Below are positions 15,537-24,520 of a stretch of 64,000 nucleotides of DNA, piece by piece. Position 1 is the first letter of the stretch; every line of letters starts with the position of its first letter. Below the pieces are notes generated by a model, which saw only the letters and a program-made list of their open reading frames with translations, ran no database searches and was not told the DNA's origin. Origin of the DNA: Bog-473 sp036489775 (GTDB lineage: Bacteria; Actinomycetota; Acidimicrobiia; Acidimicrobiales; RAAP-2); NCBI GenBank assembly GCA_036489775.1, contig DASXFC010000001.1:1-64000 (forward strand). The letters are read 5' to 3'. A program made the position numbers and the translations under genes.

Positions 15537-16382
15537 TTGCTCGTCTCGCAGCTCTGCTCGCAAGAATCGCTGGCGTCGCCCGAGCTTCGAACCTGGGCCG
15601 ACCGCCTGCGGCCGATGTGGAACCCCAAGGGCGAGGACCCGCGGCCCTTCATGTTACACCGAAAGATGTGGGAGTGGCTCTTCATCGCCCAGGCTCTGGC
15701 CGAGCGCGACATGCTCCACCCGGGCCGGCGGGGTCTGGGCTTCGGAGTCGGTCAGGAGCCGTTGGTGTCGTTGCTGGCCTCCTACGGCTGCGACATCGTG
15801 GCCAGCGACCAGCCGGCCGAGCAGGCGGTGGCCTCGGGGTGGACCGATTCGGAGATCGAATGGTCGGGCGGTCTCGACGGGCTGAACGAGGACGGCCTCT
15901 GCCCCCCCGAGGACTTCGAGCGCCACGTCCGCTTCCGCCCGGTCGACATGAACCTCATCCCGGCCGACCTGCGCGCCTTCGACTTCACCTGGTCGTCCTG
16001 CGCCTTCGAACATCTTGGTTCGCTCGAGGCCGGTACCGACTTCGTGGTCAATCAACTCGAATGCCTCCGGCCGGGCGGCATCGGCGTGCACACCACCGAG
16101 TACACCGTGTCCTCCAACCAGGACACCATCAGCGAGGGTGCCACTGTGCTGTACCGGCGGCGCGACATCGAGGCGCTGGTACGCCGGCTGCGCCGGGTCG
16201 GCCACCTCATCGAGATGGATTACACCGAGGGCACCACGCCCGAGGACATCCACGTCGACACTCCGCCGTACACCAACACGCACCTGCGCACCATGCTGGG
16301 CCAGTACGTCACCACGTCGGTGGCTCTGATCATCGAGAAGGGCACCGGCCGGCGCGGCCTGCTCAGGCTGCGGCGGGGCTGA
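15537..16382 (+). CDS. Class I SAM-dependent methyltransferase
   Basis: 281-residue protein. A degenerate SAM motif I appears as GLGFGVGQEPLVSLLASYGCDIVASD (roughly residues 67-90), followed by an SSCAFEHLGSL motif IV-like segment and a LRPGGIGVHTTEY motif typical of class I methyltransferases. The predicted start is a TTG that abuts the TAG of the upstream glutamine-synthetase gene; I see no better start. Substrate unknown; the family is often attached to surface-polysaccharide or small-molecule methylation. It converges on the propeller gene with 44 bases between stops. Confidence 0.8.
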   Translation: MLVSQLCSQESLASPELRTWADRLRPMWNPKGEDPRPFMLHRKMWEWLFIAQALAERDMLHPGRRGLGFGVGQEPLVSLLASYGCDIVASDQPAEQAVASGWTDSEIEWSGGLDGLNEDGLCPPEDFERHVRFRPVDMNLIPADLRAFDFTWSSCAFEHLGSLEAGTDFVVNQLECLRPGGIGVHTTEYTVSSNQDTISEGATVLYRRRDIEALVRRLRRVGHLIEMDYTEGTTPEDIHVDTPPYTNTHLRTMLGQYVTTSVALIIEKGTGRRGLLRLRRG

Positions 16383-16426
16383 TCCCGCTCAGGGTCGAGA
16401 CCCGGGTGAGTTGTGAGTCCTCGGCG

Positions 16427-18148
16427 TTAGTCCTCGGCATCGCCGTAGGCATAGACATCTCCCACGGTGTCGAACAGCCAGTACCCCCCGTGGTCTGGTG
16501 TGGCCACGATGCCGGCCACGGCGCCGGCACCGGCGATGTCCGGTGGGATCGTTGGTCCGGCGAGGGCGGTAGCGGTGCCGAACGGGAAGACTCGACCATC
16601 AGCATCGACGATCCAGTAGCCCGTGCCGGCGGCATCCCAGGCCATCCCGACGGCGGGATCGGTGTCGGCATCGTTGATGTCGGTCACGGCATTGCCGTAG
16701 AAGTTTGCGGCACCAAAGGCGAAGAGACCGCCATCAGCGGCGAGGAGGTCATATCCCTTCCCGTTGGGTAGGACCGCCATGGCATAGACCGGTTCGTTGA
16801 GGGCGTCATTGGAAGTGTCGCCGTAGAACACAGCATCGCCAAAGGGCGCCACCTGACCCTCATCGGTGAACTCCCAGTAGCCCTTGCCGTCAGACGTGGC
16901 GATAATGCCCACCACGGAGCCGTCGAGATCGGCGGCTGAGATGGTGCCGTAGTTCACCGCATCGCCAAAGGTGTACAGCTCGCCGCCGGCCCCCACCAGC
17001 CAATACCCCTTGTCGTCGGCGGTCATGGCGGCGCCGACCACCGGATCAGCCAGATTCACGTTGGATTCGTCCCCCAAGGACGGCGCGTTGCCGGAGGGCG
17101 CCACATCACCACCGATACCGGTGAGGATGTATCCCTGGTCGTTGCTGGTCACCGCCATCGCCGACACCTCATCGAACGGCGGGAACACCGGCGTCATCGC
17201 CACCATCGGCGCTGCGATGGGTTTGCCGCCCCATGAACCGAGGAAAGGCGCGCTGCCGAAGGCGAAGATGCCGCCATCGGCCGCCACCAGCCAGTAGCCC
17301 GGCTGAGGACTGAACGGATTGGTGGCGATGCCGACAATCGGGCTGTCCAACTTCAGGCTCCCGGTCGAACCCAAGAACGGCGCGTCAACTCCAAAGGAGA
17401 ACACGCCGCCGTCCGCCGCCACCAGGTAGTACCCGATGCCATTGCCAGACTCGGACTCCACCATGCCGACAATGGGCTTGTTGAGGTGGGTGCCGCCGGT
17501 CGAACCCAAGAACGGCGCATCGCCGAAGGAGAAGATGCCGCCATCGGCCGCCACTAGCCAGTAGCCCAGACCGTCCGGGGAACTCTCGACGCCGACGATG
17601 GGACTGTTCAGCGGCTGGCCCGGCTTGAGGATTCCGGGCACCGAGCCGTAGAACCCGGCCTCGGGCCCGAAGGCGAACACCCCGCCGTCGGCTGCCACCA
17701 ACCAATACCCCCCGTCGTCGGCGGCCACGGTCATGCCCACAATGGGACTGTTCAGCTTGAGACCCCCGGTCGACCCGAAGTACGGCGCACCACCGAAGGT
17801 GAAGACACCACCGTCCGCCCCGACTTCGTAGTACCCGTCACCGAAGGCATCGGAGCTGCCGGCGACGATCGGCGCATTCAGTGTCTTGCCACCCAGGTCT
17901 CCATACGAGATGGCCCCGCCCTCGGGATAGACCCGGCCGTCTTTGCCGAACATCCAGTAGCCCGGGTACCCCCCGAAGTAGTGCGGTCGGACCTGTGCGG
18001 CCACGGCGCCGCCTGACGACCTCGATGTGGCGGCGCCGACCTGCGTGCTCGATAGCACCAGCGCTCCCGACAGCGACAAGAGAGCGGCACACAGTGCCAG
18101 GGTGGCCCGCGGCAGCCGAGTCGACCCAGAACCCCCAACGATCCGCAT
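16427..18148 (-). CDS. Secreted repeat protein, predicted beta-propeller
   Basis: 573-residue extracellular protein. Residues 1-41 form a signal peptide (MRIVGGSGSTRLPRATL, then a hydrophobic run ending VGAATS). From residue 63 to the end the protein is built of 11 complete and one half copies of a ~42-46-residue unit with the consensus GYWLVAADGGVFAFG-APFLGS, then LNSPIVG. The half unit at the C terminus ends after the GYW...YAYGDAED strand pair, as in propellers closed by strand exchange. The ATG at 18148 has GGGGTGG just upstream and directly precedes the signal peptide; longer frames do not. Function unknown: surface or matrix binding is a guess. I associate this repeat with Acidimicrobiia. 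No anchor motif is seen, so the protein is probably released. Confidence 0.85.
   Translation of the reverse strand: MRIVGGSGSTRLPRATLALCAALLSLSGALVLSSTQVGAATSRSSGGAVAAQVRPHYFGGYPGYWMFGKDGRVYPEGGAISYGDLGGKTLNAPIVAGSSDAFGDGYYEVGADGGVFTFGGAPYFGSTGGLKLNSPIVGMTVAADDGGYWLVAADGGVFAFGPEAGFYGSVPGILKPGQPLNSPIVGVESSPDGLGYWLVAADGGIFSFGDAPFLGSTGGTHLNKPIVGMVESESGNGIGYYLVAADGGVFSFGVDAPFLGSTGSLKLDSPIVGIATNPFSPQPGYWLVAADGGIFAFGSAPFLGSWGGKPIAAPMVAMTPVFPPFDEVSAMAVTSNDQGYILTGIGGDVAPSGNAPSLGDESNVNLADPVVGAAMTADDKGYWLVGAGGELYTFGDAVNYGTISAADLDGSVVGIIATSDGKGYWEFTDEGQVAPFGDAVFYGDTSNDALNEPVYAMAVLPNGKGYDLLAADGGLFAFGAANFYGNAVTDINDADTDPAVGMAWDAAGTGYWIVDADGRVFPFGTATALAGPTIPPDIAGAGAVAGIVATPDHGGYWLFDTVGDVYAYGDAED
16430..17962 (-). 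repeat. 11.5 tandem protein repeats (GYWLVAADGG units)
   Basis: Coding repeats of about 126-140 bases in the propeller gene. Units 2-6 are the most alike, with nearly identical stretches encoding VAADGG(V/I)F(A/S)FG and LGSTGG. Units 7-12 are more diverged. The DNA similarity of central units suggests fairly recent duplication or gene conversion. Confidence 0.85.
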
Positions 18149-18234
18149 GACCACCCCAAACCGGGACTCCGCCCAGAGGTCCCGAATGGACCCACAACCC
18201 CGCCACTGCGTCACCAACTGACCTTCAGCTGCCC

Positions 18235-19908
18235 CTAATGCGGGCCTTGCCCCAGCCGTCGACCGTTCAAACGCTTGTGAATGCCCTTGGTCTCCTTGTA
18301 GAGATTGACGAACTCGGTCTGGAGTTCGCCGTAGAGGGCGACCGCCTTCGGCTCGGGCTGGTAGGTGGCCTTGATCTGCACCATGGCCGGCAGATCGGAC
18401 AAGGTGGTCCGGCCCAGTGCCAGCAAGGTCAGCATGCCGGCACCGCGCACGTTGGCCAGCACCGGATCAGCCACCTGGCGGATCGTGCGATCCAGCGCGT
18501 CAGCGTGCATCTGGGACCACAGGTCCGAGTTGGCCCCACCGCCGACGAAGGCCAATGAGTCGAAGGGCCGCTTGCAGTACTTCTCGACCGCGCCCAGCAG
18601 CCAGCCCGAGTTGAGCGCCACCCCTTCGAAGACGGCCCGCACCATGTCAGGACGGGTGCTCGAGAGGGACAGGTTGTGGAAGCCGCCCCGGATGGTGTGG
18701 TCGTCCACCGGGGACCGTTCACCATTGAGCCAGGGGGTGAACAGCACGCCGTGGCTGCCGGCCGGCACCGAGGCCGCCATCTCGTTCAGGCGGGGGAAGA
18801 GGTCGTCGGGCACGTCGGCCTCACCCGGTCCGAGGGCGTCGCCCGGGTAGAGCAAGGTGTCGCGCAACCAGGTCAGGCAGGCTCCGCCCGTCTCGTGCTC
18901 GTCGGCCACCAAATAACGGCCGGGGATGCCCGAGGGGATGGAGGCGATGTTGGTGAGTGCATCGGTCTTCTTGAAGGGCACGTGGCAGCTGATCCAGCTG
19001 GAGGTGCCGATGTAGAGATGGCCGGCGAAGTCGCCCACCGCACCAGAGCCGACGGCGGCCGTGTGCAGGTCGCCCGCCCCGGCCACCACGGGCGTGCCCG
19101 CCAAGAGGCCCAGCTCTTGGGCGGCCGCCGGGGCCAGCCCGCCCAGCACCGATCCGGTCGGCACCAGTTGGGGCAAGCGGGCCCGGTCCAACCCGGCCAG
19201 CTCGAACAACGCGTCGTCGTAGGCGATGGCGTTGATGTCGCGGTTGTCGGTCACCCAGTGCAGCGTGATCGAATCGTGCGAGGCCCGGGCCAGGCCGGTC
19301 AGCCGCAGGTTGAGATAGTCCACCGGCTCGAGGAACACCGCGGTGGCGGCATAGACGTCGGGGCGTTGCGTGCGCAGGAAATGGATGTGCCCCACCGGGT
19401 CCTTGCCCGAGAGGCTCGGGATGCCGCCGGTGCGGCGCACCCACTTGGCCGCCTTGGAGGCGCCGTAGCCCTGGATGTTCAACGCACCGCGCACGGTCTC
19501 GCGCACGGCGGAGGCGCCGCGGGAGTCCATCCACGAGATGGCCGGATCGATGGCCAGGCCGTCGGCCCCGATGGGAACGGTGCCCGACCACTGCGCGGTG
19601 CAGCCGACGCCCACGATCTGGGCCGGGTCGACACCGCTCTGCGCGATGGCGCGTCGGGCCGACGTGACGATGGCGCCCCACCAGTCGTCAGGATGCTGTT
19701 CGGCCCCACCGTCCGTGGTCAGCGCAATGCCCACCTTCTCGAAGGCGTGGGCGGCCAGCGGACCCTGGGCCAACATCACGGCGACCTTGGGGCCGCCGGT
19801 GCCCAGGTCGACCGCCAGGACGTAGGCCTGATCGGGGTTGACCCCGTCGAGGGGGCGCAGCTCGGTCGCGGCAACCGCGGGCAGGGTCGGTGCGGCGGGG
19901 GATGGCAC
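18235..19908 (-). CDS. FGGY-family carbohydrate kinase (xylulokinase-like)
   Basis: Phosphorylates a sugar or sugar alcohol with ATP. About 557 residues: N-terminal ATPase motif YVLAVDLGTGGPKVAV, the substrate-side CTAQWSGTVPI and SWMDSRGA segments, LTGLARASHDSITLH, GAGDLHTAAVGSGAVGDFAGHLYIGTSSW, and the C-terminal FGGY signature region with AFVGGGANSDLWSQMHAD. It is most like the xylulokinase (XylB) group, but the sugar is not certain. The GTG at 19908 is preferred because a TACGCT -10 box lies eight bases upstream; a GTG at 19944 would add 12 residues. No isomerase or sugar transporter is adjacent. Confidence 0.88.
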   Translation of the reverse strand: MPSPAAPTLPAVAATELRPLDGVNPDQAYVLAVDLGTGGPKVAVMLAQGPLAAHAFEKVGIALTTDGGAEQHPDDWWGAIVTSARRAIAQSGVDPAQIVGVGCTAQWSGTVPIGADGLAIDPAISWMDSRGASAVRETVRGALNIQGYGASKAAKWVRRTGGIPSLSGKDPVGHIHFLRTQRPDVYAATAVFLEPVDYLNLRLTGLARASHDSITLHWVTDNRDINAIAYDDALFELAGLDRARLPQLVPTGSVLGGLAPAAAQELGLLAGTPVVAGAGDLHTAAVGSGAVGDFAGHLYIGTSSWISCHVPFKKTDALTNIASIPSGIPGRYLVADEHETGGACLTWLRDTLLYPGDALGPGEADVPDDLFPRLNEMAASVPAGSHGVLFTPWLNGERSPVDDHTIRGGFHNLSLSSTRPDMVRAVFEGVALNSGWLLGAVEKYCKRPFDSLAFVGGGANSDLWSQMHADALDRTIRQVADPVLANVRGAGMLTLLALGRTTLSDLPAMVQIKATYQPEPKAVALYGELQTEFVNLYKETKGIHKRLNGRRLGQGPH

Positions 19909-19962
19909 GGCGCAGAAGCGTAGCCACCGTCCCCGCGCCGTCACCGGCCCGGTGCCCGGGGA

Positions 19963-20517
19963 TTACTCGGCCAGGCCGGCCTCGACCTCCAGCTCGATGA
20001 CTACCTTGTTGCCCACGACGACGCTGCCGTCGAGCAACGAGTGGTTGAAGTTGACCCCGAAGTCGCGGCGGTCGATCTCGCCCTTGGCCGAGAAGGCGAC
20101 CACGGTCTTGCCCTCGGCCATGGCCGGGCCCTCGCCCAGGAACTCCAACTCGAAGTCGACCGACTTGGTGACGCCACGGATGGTCAGGTCGGTGGTGAGC
20201 GTGTACTCGTTCCCGTCCACCTGCTTGATCCCGGTGCTCTTGAGGGTCAGCGTCGGGTGGTTCTCGATGTCGAGGAAGTCGTTGGTGCGCAGGTGGTCGT
20301 CACGCATCGACTGGTTGGTGTGGATGCTGGCGGCCTGCACGGTGGCCTCCAGGGTCGAGTCCTCGATGGGCTCGGCCACGGTAAAAGTGCCCGAGACCTC
20401 GGTAAAGCGGCCCCGGACCTTGGTGCCGATCAGGTGGCGGGCCACGAAGCCGACCTCGGTGTGGGCGGGGTCGATGTTGTAGGTCCCGGTCTTTGGGGTG
20501 GTGGCGGTGGTGCTCAT
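19963..20517 (-). CDS. YceI family protein
   Basis: 184-residue lipocalin-like beta-barrel protein of the YceI family, which binds polyprenyl chains such as ubiquinone/menaquinone precursors; role often in stress response. Typical motifs: YNIDPAHTEVGFVARHL at the N terminus, VRGRFTEVSGTFTV, NDFLDIENHPTLTLKST and DLTIRGVTKSVDFELEF. No signal peptide is visible, so it is cytoplasmic. An AAGGAGG ribosome site precedes the ATG. It is divergent from a marR gene across a 125-base region holding an 8-base-arm palindrome that overlaps its promoter, so MarR repression is likely. Confidence 0.93.
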   Translation of the reverse strand: MSTTATTPKTGTYNIDPAHTEVGFVARHLIGTKVRGRFTEVSGTFTVAEPIEDSTLEATVQAASIHTNQSMRDDHLRTNDFLDIENHPTLTLKSTGIKQVDGNEYTLTTDLTIRGVTKSVDFELEFLGEGPAMAEGKTVVAFSAKGEIDRRDFGVNFNHSLLDGSVVVGNKVVIELEVEAGLAE

Positions 20518-20561
20518 GATGCTTCCTCCTTGATGGATGCTTGACTCAGTTGCTTGAGTAG

Positions 20562-20591
20562 ATAGTATCTGAGTATACAGATACTTGTCAA
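20562..20591 (-). promoter_or_regulatory. Promoter of yceI
   Basis: TTGACA (20591-20586 on the minus strand), 18 bases, TACTAT (20567-20562). Both boxes are near consensus. The MarR-type palindrome sits in the spacer and touches both boxes, so binding there would block RNA polymerase. Confidence 0.65.
20564..20585. promoter_or_regulatory. Operator-like palindrome between yceI and marR
   Basis: AGTATCTG (20564-20571), 6-base spacer, CAGATACT (20578-20585): a perfect inverted repeat with 8-base arms in an AT-rich island. It lies between divergent yceI and marR genes and within the yceI promoter, the normal place for a MarR-family binding site. Confidence 0.75.
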
Positions 20592-20614
20592 TCAGACAAC
20601 CGTTGCCACCCTGA

Positions 20615-20620
20615 TAGCGT
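20615..20620 (+). promoter_or_regulatory. -10 box of marR
   Basis: TAGCGT about 22 bases before the ATG at 20643, with a GAGGGAG ribosome site between (20632-20638). This arrangement favours the ATG at 20643 over a GTG at 20619 that would overlap the -10 box. Confidence 0.45.
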
Positions 20621-20642
20621 GGTGGAGGATCGAGGGAGCACG

Positions 20643-21167
20643 ATGGACACGGTGATGCCGCAGTTGCAGACCGTCAGCGAGGAGGTGGGGACGTGCGGCG
20701 GTGTCCTCGATCAGATCGACGACCCGCGGCTCCAGCTCATGGGCCTGCTGATGCGGTCGCAACGGCGGCTGACCGACGTACTGGGGCGTGAGCTCGAGGA
20801 GACCGTCGGCATCCCGCTGGTCTTTTTCAACGTCCTCACCCACGTGGCCGCCGCGCCCGCGGGCCGCGTGACCATGAGCCAGCTCAGCGCCGATGTCTCC
20901 CTCACCACCGGTGGGGTGACCAGGCTGGTCGACCGCATGGTCGAGGCCGGCCTGGTGGCCCGCTCGGCCTGCCCCAGCGACCGCCGCAGCGTGCACGTCG
21001 TGCTCACACCCGAGGGACATGCCACCTTGCGCGCCGCCATCGCGGCCCACATCGACGGGATCGATCGTCACCTCATCGCACCCCTGTCAGCGGCCGACCG
21101 GCAGGCCCTGTCCACTGCGCTGGGCAAGCTGGCCCGCGGCACCGACGGCAGCGGCGGGCTCTGCTGA
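20643..21167 (+). CDS. MarR-family transcriptional regulator
   Basis: 174-residue winged-helix regulator. The DNA-binding core reads TMSQLSADVSLTTGGVTRLVDRMVEAGLVARSACPSDRRSVHVVLTPEGHA, the standard MarR recognition helix and DRR wing. Dimerisation helices flank it. The start at 20643 is supported by GAGGGAG four bases upstream. It is divergent from yceI, with a strong palindrome between them, so it likely represses yceI and perhaps itself. The effector is unknown; MarR-YceI pairs often respond to oxidants or phenolic compounds (family knowledge). Confidence 0.92.
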   Translation: MDTVMPQLQTVSEEVGTCGGVLDQIDDPRLQLMGLLMRSQRRLTDVLGRELEETVGIPLVFFNVLTHVAAAPAGRVTMSQLSADVSLTTGGVTRLVDRMVEAGLVARSACPSDRRSVHVVLTPEGHATLRAAIAAHIDGIDRHLIAPLSAADRQALSTALGKLARGTDGSGGLC

Positions 21168-21194
21168 ACCTGGCTCAGGGGTAGCCCGCGAGGC

Positions 21195-24100
21195 TCAGGC
21201 CGGGGGCGCCTTGCGCAACCAGACGGTGACCGGGGTGCTGCCGTCGCGGTCCGCCTCATCGAGGTCGAGGTCCAGCACCGTGCCCTCGCCCTCGCCCGCA
21301 CCGACGACGATCTCGACCGCCAACACCTCGCGCCCTATGTAGTCGAACAGGCCGGCGATGGCATCGAGGCCGGTGACGTGCAGCGTGATGCGGTCGGACA
21401 CGTCGAGGCCGCTGGCCTTGCGCAGGTCCTGGACCAGGCGCACCACCTCGCGGGCCAGGCCGCGGTGGCGCAGGTCCTCGTTGAGGGCCAGATCGAGCGC
21501 CACCACCTCGCCACCTTCGCGGGAGACGGCGAACCCCTCCTGGCCCCGCACCCGCAACTGCACGTCATCCGGACCGAGCGCCTCTTCCACACCGCCGATC
21601 ACCACCGTGATCGACTCGCCGTTCTCCAACGATGCCGCCGCCGCCGCACCATCGAGCGCGGCCAGCGCCGGTTTGAGGTCCTTGACCCGATCCTTGAGCC
21701 GCGGGCCGAGCGCCCGGAAGTTGGCCACCAGCTCGAACTCGATGACGTCGCCCAGCTCGTCCGCCTCGTCGATCTCGTCGACGTTGAGCTCGTCGGCCAC
21801 GATCTCGCGCAGGATGTCCGGTGCCCCCGAGGGCAAGAAGACCAGCGCCCGGGCCAGCGGCTGGCGCACCTTGACCCCGGCCTCGCCCCGGGCCGCCCGG
21901 CCCAGCGAAGTCAGGCGGCGGGCCAGGGCCATCTGGGCTTCGAGCGCCGGGTCCAGCAGGGCGGTGTCGACCGCCGGCCAGTCCTGCAGGTGCACCGAGT
22001 CGTCCTGGCCCGCCCCGGTCAGGGCCCGCCACATGGTGTCGGACACGAAGGGGCACATGGGCGCCAGCAGCAGGGTCAGCGTGGTCAGCACCTCGTGCAG
22101 GGTGGCCTGGGCGGCCAGGGTGTCCCCCGCCGGCGCGCCGGGGTCGGTGCGCCAGAAGCGGCGGCGGCTGCGCCGCACGTACCAGTTGGACAGGTCGTCG
22201 ACCAGGCTGCCCAACGCGTCGGCCGCGTCGAGGGGCTCGTAAGAGGCCAGGGCGGTGGTCACCGTGGCCGTGGTGCTGGCCAGGCGCGACAGGATCCAGC
22301 GGTCCAGCGGACCGCGCTCGGCCGGGGTCGGGATGGCCGGATCGGCCGGATCGAACTCGTTCAAAGAGGCGTAGGTCGAGAAGAAGCTGAAGGTGTTCCA
22401 CCAGGTCAGCAACATGTCGCGCATGGCCGTGTCGATGGCGGCCATGCTGGCCCGGGTCGGCGTCCACGGGGAGCCCTGGGAGAACATCCACCAGCGCATG
22501 GCGTCGGCGCCCCGGGTGTCGAGGATGGACCAGGGGTCGATGATGTTGCCGATCGACTTGGACATCTTGCGGCCCTCGGCGTCGATGATGTGGCCCAGGC
22601 AGACCACGTGGCGGTAGGGCGACTGGCCGAAGACCAAGGTGTTGACGGCCAGCAGCGAATAGAACCAGCCCCGCGTCTGGTCGATGGCCTCGGAGATGAA
22701 GTCGGCCGGGAAGGTGAAGGCTTCGGCCGAACCCTCCTGGTGCGGGTAACCGACCTGGGCCGCCGGCATGGAGCCCGAGTCGAACCAGGCGTCGATGACC
22801 GGTTCGACCCGCCGGCTCACGGCCTCCTCCCCCGCCAACCCGTCCTCGGCGCAGGTGGTGCAGGCGAAGGTGACCTCGTCGATGGTGGGCCGGTGCGGAT
22901 CGATCCCGGTGACATCACGACCGGTGGCGTCGGAAAGCTCGGCCAGCGAGCCGATGCAGCGCAGGTGCCCGCGGCCACAGCGCCAGATCGGCAGCGGCGT
23001 GCCCCAGTAGCGGTCGCGCGACAGCGCCCAGTCCACGTTGTTGGAGAGCCACTCGCCGAAGCGCCCCTCCTTGATATGGCCCGGGTGCCAGTCCACCGTC
23101 TCGTTGGCGGCCAGGAGGTCGTCCTTGCGGGTCGAGGTGGCGATGTACCAGCTGGGCTTGCCCCAGTAGATGAGCGGCGTGCGGCAGCGCCAGCAGTGCG
23201 GGTACGAGTGCACGTAGGGGAAGCGGCGGATGAGCAGGTCCTCGGCTTCGAGGCGGTCGTTGATGGCGGTGTTGGCCGCCCGCACCTCTTGGCCGGCCAG
23301 CCAGCCGATGTCGTCGGTGAAGCGCCCGTCGGGCCCCACCGGGTTGAGCGAGGGCAAGCCCTGCTCGCGGCCGATCTGGCGGTCGATCTCGCCGAAGGCC
23401 GGGGCCAGGTGGACCAGACCGGTGCCCTCCTCGATGGTGACGTAGTCAGCCGGGACCACCCGCCAGCCGTCGGCCCCGTGCGGCACATCGAGGTCGTCGA
23501 AGGGGCGCCGGTAGTGCACCCCGACCAGCGCGTCACCGGCCAGGCGCGCGCTGATGCGGTCCTTGGCGCCCTCGCCCAGGACGGCGTCGACCAGATCCTC
23601 GGCGATGACCAGGCCATCCACCACGGCGTAGGTCAGCCCAGGATTCACGGCCACGCCGGTATTGGACAGCAGCGTCCACGGCGTCGTGGTCCACACGGCC
23701 AGCGAGTGCGCCCCACCGAGTACCGAGGCGTCGGGGTCGACGATGGGGAACCGCACGTAGGCCGACTCGTCCTCTTCGTCGGTGTAGACGCCGGGCTGTC
23801 CCAGTTCGTGGCTGGACAGGGCCGTGCCACAGCGCGGGCAGTAGGGCACCACCTTGAGGTCTTCGTAGAGCAGCCCCTGATCGAAAAGCTGCTGCAGCAG
23901 CCACCACACCGACTCGATGTAGGCCGGGGACAGCGTCCAGTAGGCGGCGTCCATGTCGACCCAGTAACCGATGCGGGTGGTCAGCCGGGCGAACTCGCCG
24001 ACGTAGGTGTAGACGGACTCGCGGCAGAGCCGGGTGAACTCGGCGATACCGACCTCCTCCTCGATCTGCGTCTTGGAGGTGATGCCGAGCTTCTTCTCCA

Positions 24101-24386
24101 CCTCGACCTCGACCGGCAGGCCGTGGGTGTCCCACCCGGCGCGCCGGGCCACGTAGGACCCGTCCATGGCGTGGAAGCGGCAGAAGAGATCCTTGTAGAC
24201 GCGGGCCCAGACGTGGTGCAGACCCGGCATCCCGTTGGCGGTGGGCGGCCCTTCGTAGAAGACCCAGGGCTCGGCCCCGGCCCGCTGCTCGATGGAGCGC
24301 TCGAAGACGCGGTGGGCCGACCAGCGCGCCAGCTCGGCCTGCTCGAGGGCGACGAAGTCGGTGTCAGGGGGGACAGGTGTGAACAC
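21195..24386 (-). CDS. ileS: Isoleucyl-tRNA synthetase, type 2 (long form)
   Basis: Charges tRNA-Ile. 1063 residues: class I signature in PPTANGMPGLHHV (residues 48-59, the HIGH equivalent), a large CP1 editing domain, KMSKS at 607-611 (GRKMSKSIGN), and a long C-terminal anticodon region that ends without the Cys4 zinc finger typical of E. coli type 1. N-terminal wording and length match the eukaryote-like IleRS form found in actinobacteria and archaea, which is typically less sensitive to mupirocin (family knowledge). The start is the GTG at 24386; no strong ribosome site is visible. The 134-base upstream region shared with a divergent gene is too short for a T-box and shows no T-box sequence. 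Confidence 0.97.
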   Translation of the reverse strand: MFTPVPPDTDFVALEQAELARWSAHRVFERSIEQRAGAEPWVFYEGPPTANGMPGLHHVWARVYKDLFCRFHAMDGSYVARRAGWDTHGLPVEVEVEKKLGITSKTQIEEEVGIAEFTRLCRESVYTYVGEFARLTTRIGYWVDMDAAYWTLSPAYIESVWWLLQQLFDQGLLYEDLKVVPYCPRCGTALSSHELGQPGVYTDEEDESAYVRFPIVDPDASVLGGAHSLAVWTTTPWTLLSNTGVAVNPGLTYAVVDGLVIAEDLVDAVLGEGAKDRISARLAGDALVGVHYRRPFDDLDVPHGADGWRVVPADYVTIEEGTGLVHLAPAFGEIDRQIGREQGLPSLNPVGPDGRFTDDIGWLAGQEVRAANTAINDRLEAEDLLIRRFPYVHSYPHCWRCRTPLIYWGKPSWYIATSTRKDDLLAANETVDWHPGHIKEGRFGEWLSNNVDWALSRDRYWGTPLPIWRCGRGHLRCIGSLAELSDATGRDVTGIDPHRPTIDEVTFACTTCAEDGLAGEEAVSRRVEPVIDAWFDSGSMPAAQVGYPHQEGSAEAFTFPADFISEAIDQTRGWFYSLLAVNTLVFGQSPYRHVVCLGHIIDAEGRKMSKSIGNIIDPWSILDTRGADAMRWWMFSQGSPWTPTRASMAAIDTAMRDMLLTWWNTFSFFSTYASLNEFDPADPAIPTPAERGPLDRWILSRLASTTATVTTALASYEPLDAADALGSLVDDLSNWYVRRSRRRFWRTDPGAPAGDTLAAQATLHEVLTTLTLLLAPMCPFVSDTMWRALTGAGQDDSVHLQDWPAVDTALLDPALEAQMALARRLTSLGRAARGEAGVKVRQPLARALVFLPSGAPDILREIVADELNVDEIDEADELGDVIEFELVANFRALGPRLKDRVKDLKPALAALDGAAAAASLENGESITVVIGGVEEALGPDDVQLRVRGQEGFAVSREGGEVVALDLALNEDLRHRGLAREVVRLVQDLRKASGLDVSDRITLHVTGLDAIAGLFDYIGREVLAVEIVVGAGEGEGTVLDLDLDEADRDGSTPVTVWLRKAPPA

Positions 24387-24508
24387 GGATCGATTTCATT
24401 CGGTGACACCGGTGGTCGAGCACCGCCGGTGAAACGCCAAGGATAGAGGGTGACCGCATCGGTGCTGCTCACAACGTTTCGGCGGCCAAGACCGGACAAC
24501 CCCGGGCC

Positions 24509-24514
24509 TACCCT
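24509..24514 (+). promoter_or_regulatory. Leaderless -10 box of the MetF-like gene
   Basis: TACCCT, six bases before the ATG at 24521. Confidence 0.45.
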
Positions 24515-24520
24515 GGGGGG

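Noticed and set aside
16383..16426. Hairpin between the methyltransferase and propeller stops (GGGT-CGAG-ACCC with outer CTCA/TGAG)
   Set aside because: The inner stem is only four pairs and the outer pairing is bulged; too weak to call a terminator.
24387..24520. Possible T-box or other leader ahead of ileS, because of a GGGTGACCGC stretch near 24448
   Set aside because: The stretch is on the opposite strand to ileS, lacks the T-box core, and the 134-base region is too short for a T-box with its specifier domain.
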